A DNA stretch of 64,000 nucleotides from the NCBI GenBank assembly GCA_005406025.1, contig BGZK01000533.1:124001-188000 (forward strand), given 5' to 3'. Positions 63,745 to 64,000 of the stretch are shown here, one piece after another (position 1 is the first letter of the stretch; every line of letters begins with the position of its first letter). A model generated the notes under the pieces. The model saw nothing but the letters and a program-made list of their open reading frames with translations. It had not been told where the DNA came from and made no database searches. Source of the DNA: Eumeta japonica. Its lineage: Eukaryota; Arthropoda; Insecta; Lepidoptera; Psychidae. Made by a program: the position numbers and the translations under genes.

Positions 63745-64000
63745 TTTTTCACGGTGCTAGTGAAGACGCTTTTTGTTGTATGAGATGATTGAAATGTCAC
63801 TTGACACGCGCCTCACGGCTGAGTACGTCGAACATCGTTGATAATATGCAGATCTCTGCACCGGGTAGTCAACTTGCAAACGGACCGGATCAGATGCAGT
63901 GATCGAATTGTATTTAAAATATTAGTTATCGTGCGTGATATTTTTCTATAACGACGTCCACAGCCGCAGCGATGGTCAACTCCGGCACACGAGCACATCG
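21321..64000 (+). CDS. stan: Flamingo / starry night (CELSR-type atypical cadherin, adhesion GPCR), 3'-truncated by window
   Basis: A core planar-cell-polarity protein that forms homophilic bridges between cells and organises Frizzled and Van Gogh complexes at junctions; in neurons it guides axons and dendrites. The gene spans 47 visible coding exons, about 3,100 codons (Drosophila protein about 3,580), so some 480 residues of cytoplasmic tail lie beyond the window. Domain order by approximate residue: signal peptide 1-21; nine cadherin repeats about 360-1330; EGF1-3 1440-1590; laminin G 1595-1780; EGF 1790-1830; laminin G 1832-2000; EGF 2000-2074; laminin-EGF 2085-2183; hormone-receptor motif 2187-2250; GAIN 2252-2756 with GPS HLS; seven helices 2765-3010. 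All introns are GT-AG and phases agree, apart from single-base indels in exons 14 and 22. The start ATG has a strong context (GAG ATG G) and opens a leucine-rich signal peptide. Confidence 0.95.
22466..25694. other. flamingo intron 1 with mariner relic
   Basis: 3.2-kb AT-rich intron. It contains a minus-strand mariner pseudogene at about 23735-24720. The 84-codon plus-strand open frame at 23317-23571 has no recognisable family. The acceptor before exon 2 (GGCAAACAAG) has a weak pyrimidine tract. Confidence 0.7.
23735..24720 (-). pseudogene. Mariner transposase pseudogene D, in flamingo intron 1
   Basis: On the minus strand the translation gives DDLREGRPSTAPTVDKS, KKVTYQQIHTSLGVSMNQ and then, after frame changes, LTVRKLCTRWITHNLTEAQ. 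VTGDESCFYCYDPEIKRQGAQWVF follows with the first catalytic D, then LPTKIKRGRSVDRKMV. Near 23890-24050 come PPYSSDLAPCNFHLF and EAVASHEKDV, and near 23740 CIDFNKHYFEK. The second-D segment is not recognisable. Stops and frameshifts make it nonfunctional. Confidence 0.85.
25695..25896 (+). CDS. stan: flamingo exon 2: cadherin 1
   Basis: Residues 382-449. DPEDSPVTYSM, FAVDSRTGVVTT and LDRERLDVHYFRVVAQD are the standard cadherin A'-D strand motifs. Completes AG|G (Arg) and leaves phase 0. Confidence 0.92.
26886..27026 (+). CDS. stan: flamingo exon 3: cadherin 1 end, cadherin 2 start
   Basis: Residues 450-496. Contains the calcium linker INVLDCNDHAPIF and then YEASVREGASPGTTVVTLKATDQD. Phase 0 both sides. 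Confidence 0.92.
27622..27851 (+). CDS. stan: flamingo exon 4: cadherin 2
   Basis: Residues 497-573. VEYSIES is followed by a short acidic insert, then VFRVDGRSGALLT, APLDREKVSRYTVIVKATDQ. Acceptor TCCTAG, donor CAG|GTAAGT, phase 2. Confidence 0.92.
27852..28907. other. flamingo intron 4
   Basis: About 1 kb, AT-rich, no recognised element. Open frames on both strands here are short and overlap each other without motifs. Confidence 0.5.
28908..29033 (+). CDS. stan: flamingo exon 5: cadherin 2 end, cadherin 3 start
   Basis: Residues 573-615. IHVNVLDDNDNYPQF is the calcium linker, followed by YTVTVDEDMNVSDNPVVARI. Phase 2 both sides. Confidence 0.92.
29034..31117. other. flamingo intron 5
   Basis: 2.1-kb intron. 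It includes an alternating purine-pyrimidine ATGCAT/GTGCAT-rich tract at about 29612-29701. A short 'ACGCGGCTTCGCCTGTG' relic near 30374, resembling tails of lepidopteran non-LTR repeats, is also present. No coding signal is seen. Confidence 0.5.
29612..29701. repeat. Alternating purine-pyrimidine tract
   Basis: About 90 bp of ATGCAT, GTGCAT and ATATGC words, nearly strictly alternating. Such tracts can adopt Z-form DNA and are prone to length change. Confidence 0.6.
31118..31284 (+). CDS. stan: flamingo exon 6: cadherin 3
   Basis: Residues 615-671. ATDADVGANAAIRYAIIGG, FSIDSLSGDVSL and LDYEQVRSYRLVIRAQ. Donor CAAG|GTGGTT leaves phase 1, which completes Asp in exon 7. Confidence 0.92.
31285..33369. 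other. flamingo intron 6 with non-LTR-like repeat relics
   Basis: 2.1-kb intron. Between about 31980 and 32975 there are repeated 'GAAATCGG' words, ending in 'TCAGCCGTTTCAAAGAT' and an (ACAG)n-type tail at about 32945-32968. This is the style of truncated non-LTR retrotransposon 3' ends in Lepidoptera. I recognise no open reading frame. Confidence 0.45.
33370..33512 (+). CDS. stan: flamingo exon 7: cadherin 3 end, cadherin 4 start
   Basis: Residues 671-718. DGGSPSRSNTTQLLVNVKDVNDNAPRF, then FQETVSENVPVGYSIVR. Donor AGG|GTGAGC, phase 0. Confidence 0.92.
34037..34207 (+). CDS. stan: flamingo exon 8: cadherin 4
   Basis: Residues 719-775. VQAYDADEGANAEITYSLSE, IGIDARSGWVYTSGQLDREARAKYQLQ. Phase 0 both sides. 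Confidence 0.92.
34680..34867 (+). CDS. stan: flamingo exon 9: cadherin 4 end, cadherin 5 start
   Basis: Residues 776-838. VTATDGGTPARS, VIQDVNDNDPVF, then YVVELAEDEPPGTPVVTVTATDADEDN. Leaves phase 2. Confidence 0.92.
35050..35287 (+). CDS. stan: flamingo exon 10: cadherin 5
   Basis: Residues 838-917. LHYEITGGNTRGRFSI, LDFKQERRYVLTVTATDSGG. The linker reads DANNYAP and lacks the calcium-binding DxND, as in other family members where this linker is DANTHRP-like. Phase 0 out. Confidence 0.92.
35616..35820 (+). CDS. stan: flamingo exon 11: cadherin 6
   Basis: Residues 918-986. VFEDAPIGTTVLVVSATDSDVGVNAQITYSL, FVINPQTGAITTNKLLDRETMS. Donor GCG|GTGAGA, phase 1. Confidence 0.92.
36369..36521 (+). 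CDS. stan: flamingo exon 12: cadherin 6 end, cadherin 7 start
   Basis: Residues 986-1037. YLLTVTARDGGAPALSDTT, VVDVNDNAPVF, YTANILENALV. Phase 1 both sides. Confidence 0.92.
36522..37418. other. flamingo intron 12
   Basis: 0.9 kb of AT-rich intron with no recognised element. Confidence 0.5.
37419..37639 (+). CDS. stan: flamingo exon 13: cadherin 7
   Basis: Residues 1037-1110. TSVIQISATDADVGLNGKVHYEL, FFIDSASGVIRTNKPLDRESVASYDLRALAVDGGTP. Phase 0 out. Confidence 0.92.
38005..38177 (+). CDS. stan: flamingo exon 14: cadherin 7 end, cadherin 8 start, with a one-base insertion
   Basis: Residues 1111-1168 after allowing for one extra base. VRVEDINDSPPVF and FYVPENSPIGTTVGEIHAHDP read correctly from the acceptor. 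The frame then breaks at the GGG run 38136-38138 and hits TAA at 38173-38175. Removing one G restores the expected DEGANAVVHYSIK and also gives the exon the length needed to join exon 15 in phase. So the exon is real and one base is surplus in this sequence. Confidence 0.88.
38529..38682 (+). CDS. stan: flamingo exon 15: cadherin 8
   Basis: Residues 1168-1219. GDDSNSFSLETRQGSDKAEL, VDLDYESPRKKYELVIRAASPP. Enters in phase 1 and leaves in phase 2. Confidence 0.92.
38865..39006 (+). CDS. stan: flamingo exon 16: cadherin 8 end, cadherin 9 start
   Basis: Residues 1219-1266. VEILVTDVNDNAPVLKDF, then NNYKDCFPVGPFGRVPAYDADVTDK, typical of the last cadherin repeat of the family. Confidence 0.92.
39007..39993. 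other. flamingo intron 16
   Basis: 1 kb. The part near 39140-39200 resembles the repeat near 2000-2070 ('AATCCAAAAGTGCAC'). Otherwise nothing recognisable. Confidence 0.45.
39994..40126 (+). CDS. stan: flamingo exon 17: cadherin 9
   Basis: Residues 1267-1311. LIFRVLSGNNANLVLLNQTTGAMTLSPQLN, MEISVT. Leaves phase 1. Confidence 0.92.
40415..40614 (+). CDS. stan: flamingo exon 18: end of cadherin array and linker
   Basis: Residues 1311-1377. DGVNEVKAVMQLSVRLITEDMLFNSITVRLNDMTAENFLSPL is the conserved membrane-proximal linker after cadherin 9 in this family. Confidence 0.92.
41044..41211 (+). CDS. stan: flamingo exon 19: linker before EGF1
   Basis: Residues 1378-1433. NILNVSFSAKRPD and YYTPTHLRERVYLHRATLARLATVQ. 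Phase 0 both sides. Confidence 0.9.
41977..42151 (+). CDS. stan: flamingo exon 20: EGF-like 1
   Basis: Residues 1434-1492. CVHEPCLNYEECLTVLKFGNASGF, FRPIYPVTTFTCRCPHGFTG. This long first EGF with a hydrophobic insert is diagnostic of Flamingo/CELSR. Phase 1 out. Confidence 0.94.
42477..42602 (+). CDS. stan: flamingo exon 21: EGF-like 2
   Basis: Residues 1492-1534. [29 protein letters not shown]. A symmetric phase 1-1 EGF module. Confidence 0.93.
42603..43696. other. flamingo intron 21
   Basis: 1.1 kb of AT-rich intron; nothing recognised beyond low-complexity sequence. Confidence 0.5.
43697..43933 (+). CDS. stan: flamingo exon 22: EGF-like 3 and start of laminin G 1, with a one-base deletion
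   Basis: Residues 1534-1613 after restoring one base. CDMNADGSVCRGGSQCIARREG reads in frame. After GAGGGATAC (to 43800) the frame shifts and would stop at the TAG soon after. The other frame continues with CQGCAIDNNYTTPMCELRARSFPATSFLTFPSLKRRYRLHLKL, the expected EGF end and laminin G start. One missing base at about 43800/43801 also reconciles the phase with exon 23. Confidence 0.88.
44786..45008 (+). CDS. stan: flamingo exon 23: laminin G 1
   Basis: Residues 1613-1687. FATQTTSGLLLYNGRYNERHDFLALEAV, then VADGSWHAVEVNYFNR. Phase 2 in, 0 out. Confidence 0.93.
45009..46083. other. flamingo intron 23 with inverted-repeat element
   Basis: 1.1 kb. Complementary 15-nt segments GGAACGAAGTTCCTT (45258-45272) and AAGGAACTTCGTTCC (45915-45929) bracket about 0.67 kb. 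Open frames inside are of low-complexity type and not supported as genes. Confidence 0.5.
45258..45929. repeat. Candidate inverted-repeat-bounded element in intron 23
   Basis: The ends are complementary over at least 15 bp (GGAACGAAGTTCCTT and its complement). The GGAACNNAGTTCC-type word is itself nearly palindromic, so the pairing could partly reflect that. No target duplication was identified. Confidence 0.4.
46084..46226 (+). CDS. stan: flamingo exon 24: laminin G 1
   Basis: Residues 1688-1735. TATMVLDECDRALSLAGAAEFGAEYACANFTRK, matching the VDDCD..ALxFG core of the family. Phase 2 out. Confidence 0.93.
46227..47140. other. flamingo intron 24 with dispersed repeat relic
   Basis: The first half (about 46240-46650) has the repeated 'GGGGTTGAAAAGG' and 'GTTTGTATGAGGG' style of a common dispersed lepidopteran repeat. 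No gene. Confidence 0.45.
47141..47275 (+). CDS. stan: flamingo exon 25: laminin G 1 end
   Basis: Residues 1735-1780. FLDLTGPLQIGGLPNIPSSFQVRNKDFVGCIADFYIDHKFIDLN. Phase 2 both sides. Confidence 0.94.
47476..47630 (+). CDS. stan: flamingo exon 26: EGF-like 4
   Basis: Residues 1780-1832. YVADNGTIAGC closes laminin G; CISSPCYNGGECRDLWDTYLCLCPDGYTGKDC is the EGF. Phase 1 out. Confidence 0.94.
47809..47975 (+). CDS. stan: flamingo exon 27: laminin G 2
   Basis: Residues 1832-1887. WRFGGDGVLSFNPLLRPIQLPWLNALSVRTRQRDAFLISIQVGQNSTILIS. Phase 0 out. Confidence 0.92.
48575..48847 (+). CDS. stan: flamingo exon 28: laminin G 2
   Basis: Residues 1888-1978. LKSGLLHYSYN, LADGEWHRIEIKW, GKILIGGPDT, GYFEGCIQ. 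Phase 0 both sides. Confidence 0.93.
49447..49560 (+). CDS. stan: flamingo exon 29: laminin G 2 end and EGF-like 5 start
   Basis: Residues 1979-2016. DVRIGTAQTLLNRPTVRENVRDGC, then CQLSICPPY. Confidence 0.92.
49929..50103 (+). CDS. stan: flamingo exon 30: EGF-like 5 and 6
   Basis: Residues 2017-2075. SKCITSWDNTECECESGRVGPHC, then CSLEPCGHHATCTPDESWRQYTCSCDAG. Phase 1 out. Confidence 0.93.
50104..50824. other. flamingo intron 30 with RTE LINE fragment
   Basis: 0.7 kb. About 50570-50720 on the minus strand matches, in translation, the same RTE-type C-terminal segment ('VLVLTLM') found at 59820-59860. It is a short truncated LINE relic. Confidence 0.5.
50825..50964 (+). CDS. stan: flamingo exon 31: laminin-type EGF
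   Basis: Residues 2075-2121. QCPGGWWGTGSCGPCACDVNRGYHPHCDRNTGACHCK, highly characteristic of the family. Phase 0 out. Confidence 0.95.
51543..51729 (+). CDS. stan: flamingo exon 32: laminin-type EGF
   Basis: Residues 2122-2184. CLPCQCYSVGAMNSSCEPVTGQCNCRRGVIGRACDSCANVYAE. Phase 1 out. Confidence 0.94.
52062..52154 (+). CDS. stan: flamingo exon 33: hormone-receptor motif, first half
   Basis: Residues 2184-2215. CPRSFAEGVWWPRTKFGIEAVAECPPG. Symmetric phase 1-1. Confidence 0.93.
52602..52711 (+). CDS. stan: flamingo exon 34: hormone-receptor motif, second half
   Basis: Residues 2215-2251. FCDKKQVVPWQEPDLFNCTSTVFHQLSKQ completes the WxxPDLFNCTS signature. Phase 0 out. Confidence 0.93.
53030..53236 (+). 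CDS. stan: flamingo exon 35: GAIN subdomain A
   Basis: Residues 2252-2320. Helical sequence with VAKLLHELLQYELKQAGLNLTHSQDKDYVR, conserved in the family. Phase 0 both sides. Confidence 0.92.
53237..55914. other. flamingo intron 35 with MITE
   Basis: 2.7-kb intron. It contains an inverted-repeat element at 54887-55083. A GC-rich patch at about 53560-53640 and a non-AT-rich patch at about 54330-54500 are probably unclassified repeats. No gene. Confidence 0.55.
54887..55083. mobile_element. Palindromic MITE in intron 35
   Basis: 197 bp whose ends CAGGGGCGTGCACAGAGATT and its complement are a perfect inverted repeat. The similarity continues inward (ACAAGGTATRCAAAG) for much of each half. CAGGGGCG termini suggest a hAT-like origin. 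Flanks show only a partial repeat (CCTATC / CCTATG), so the target duplication is uncertain. Noncoding. Confidence 0.75.
55915..56101 (+). CDS. stan: flamingo exon 36: GAIN subdomain A
   Basis: Residues 2321-2383. NIIRSANTILNIRYADIWRRIEERTGRGVEHLLQEFDKYIAVL. Phase 1 out. Confidence 0.92.
56445..56756 (+). CDS. stan: flamingo exon 37: GAIN, variable part
   Basis: Residues 2383-2487. VIGVDIITTESVYGFEP at the start and SRVLLPLDLLGIAST at the end flank a Ser/Lys/Asn-rich variable segment. Symmetric phase 1-1. It is open throughout, although other frames also have short open stretches. Confidence 0.88.
56877..57119 (+). CDS. stan: flamingo exon 38: GAIN subdomain B
   Basis: Residues 2487-2568. 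INYESRAVLSYLQYSKN, WGVNISVGSPILQVAVFVPEYVWL. Phase 1-1. Confidence 0.9.
57299..57722 (+). CDS. stan: flamingo exon 39: GAIN insertion and GPS start
   Basis: Residues 2568-2709. About 105 polar, Asn/Lys/Glu-rich residues without domain pattern, then RLKRPIRLQMWLDIN and CVHWSNLSG, the start of the GPS. Leaves phase 2 (GG|C). Confidence 0.9.
57895..58036 (+). CDS. stan: flamingo exon 40: GPS motif
   Basis: Residues 2709-2756. WSRVGCHTEIDYNWS and NCTCNHLSTFAVLVDE. HLS is the canonical autoproteolysis tripeptide (cleavage between Leu and Ser), about residues 2742-2744. Conserved Cys and Trp are present. Confidence 0.94.
58244..58465 (+). CDS. stan: flamingo exon 41: TM1 and TM2
   Basis: Residues 2757-2830. 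YTAFTISLPLLLATWVALCLV (TM1), IHKHLIFSVFVAELLYLIALKA (TM2). Phase 0 both sides. Confidence 0.93.
58832..59052 (+). CDS. stan: flamingo exon 42: TM3 and TM4
   Basis: Residues 2831-2904. FACKLLAMSLHYWWVSALAW (TM3, with the conserved Cys) and AQLACAYAAPAVVVALAAG (TM4). Leaves phase 2. Confidence 0.92.
59385..60790 (-). pseudogene. RTE-type LINE reverse transcriptase pseudogene
   Basis: Read on the minus strand with frame changes: CIFVDL..TYDRLKRNDL and SMHGLSNRLMQALQCLYKGSSACIRMNGVYSDWFDIRKGV are the palm region of an RTE-like reverse transcriptase. The YADD position is degenerate (LYAHNQAMF). Further on are YLGSLFISDGKHDRDIERRVNAG, MNSKSVLRQACLAINN and LRWFDYVEKM, the usual C-terminus. Stops are frequent. 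The 3' end near 59420-59471 contains a 21-bp palindrome. Confidence 0.85.
59422..59471. repeat. Perfect 21-bp inverted repeat near the LINE 3' end
   Basis: The 21-nt left arm (59422-59442, beginning AGACAGAGACAT) is exactly complementary to 59451-59471 across an 8-nt loop. Confidence 0.65.
61101..61247 (+). CDS. stan: flamingo exon 43: second extracellular loop and TM5
   Basis: Residues 2904-2953. CWVSCHEPVVWWVVVPAGAYGGAALLFLAGATRAAF; the CW(I/V)S..EPxxW motif is typical of the family. Phase 2 both sides. Confidence 0.93.
61248..62098. other. flamingo intron 43
   Basis: 0.85 kb. A GC-rich patch at about 61700-61870 differs from the flanks and may be a repeat. Palindromic 'AAAATAATGATAATTATTTT' words follow near 61890-61950. 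No gene. Confidence 0.45.
62099..62296 (+). CDS. stan: flamingo exon 44: TM6 and TM7
   Basis: Residues 2953-3019. LLLSVSIVCVPLVCAAWASALLLG (TM6), ALSSALAAAVTLHSIAAALGHTAL (TM7), then NRRVRDNLRR. Phase 2 both sides. Confidence 0.92.
62694..62786 (+). CDS. stan: flamingo exon 45: cytoplasmic tail
   Basis: Residues 3019-3050. TILKCLGKKVPLADTSVIVSSSAQNVSQAN. The phase agrees on both sides (2-2). Confidence 0.88.
63267..63380 (+). CDS. stan: flamingo exon 46: cytoplasmic tail
   Basis: Residues 3050-3088. SALAYHSGEPGRNLRNIGISASSTTSRSTTKTSSSPY, a Ser/Thr-rich tail as in the family. Phase 2-2. Confidence 0.86.
63675..63740. repeat. (TA)n microsatellite
   Basis: About 66 bp of TA repeats, interrupted by a short GTGTGTATAC, in intron 46. 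Confidence 0.9.
63964..64000 (+). CDS. stan: flamingo exon 47, cut by window end
   Basis: Residues 3088-3100. The acceptor GTCCACAG is followed by RSDGQLRHTSTS in the right phase. The exon continues beyond the window. Confidence 0.8.

Noticed and set aside
1..64000. CRISPR arrays, operons, rRNA genes
   Set aside because: No direct-repeat/spacer pattern, no tightly packed same-strand genes and no rRNA signature; the window is eukaryotic.

Overview
The window looks like insect, most likely lepidopteran, genomic DNA. It is AT-rich, with short GC-richer exons separated by AT-rich GT-AG introns. It carries mariner relics, a tRNA-headed SINE and an RTE-type LINE relic of the kind common in moths and butterflies. 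There is no sign of prokaryotic organisation. No database search was possible, so all family calls rest on recognised motifs.

Region 1 (about 1-17,668) has no convincing host coding gene. It holds decayed repeats: two mariner pseudogenes on the plus strand, the second interrupted by a 41-bp inverted-repeat element; one mariner pseudogene on the minus strand; a minus-strand tRNA-derived SINE; and a hAT-type MITE with a perfect 8-bp target duplication. It also holds a cluster of CGATA/DRE-like sites and a GC-rich perfect hairpin, which may be regulatory.

Region 2 (17,669-21,110) is a DNA transposon of 3,442 bp with 36-bp terminal inverted repeats (32/36 identical) and TA at both ends. It encodes an intact two-exon IS630-Tc1-mariner-type transposase of 465 residues. 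The catalytic residues are D197, D296 and E379. The second D and the E are separated by exactly 82 residues, the spacing of the DD82E (Sailor) group. It lies about 160 bp upstream of the first coding exon of the main gene.

Region 3 (21,321-64,000, plus strand) is one large host gene, the insect flamingo/starry night orthologue (CELSR family, an adhesion GPCR of planar cell polarity). I reconstructed 47 coding exons with consistent splice phases, about 3,100 codons. They encode a signal peptide, an N-terminal region with dibasic sites, nine cadherin repeats, EGF and laminin-G modules, laminin-EGF, a hormone-receptor motif, a GAIN domain with an intact GPS, seven transmembrane helices and the start of the cytoplasmic tail. 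The gene runs off the right edge. Exon 14 has one extra base and exon 22 lacks one base; every other exon is in phase, so these are probably assembly errors, but a real lesion is not excluded. Introns contain a further minus-strand mariner pseudogene, RTE LINE fragments, an inverted-repeat MITE and simple repeats.
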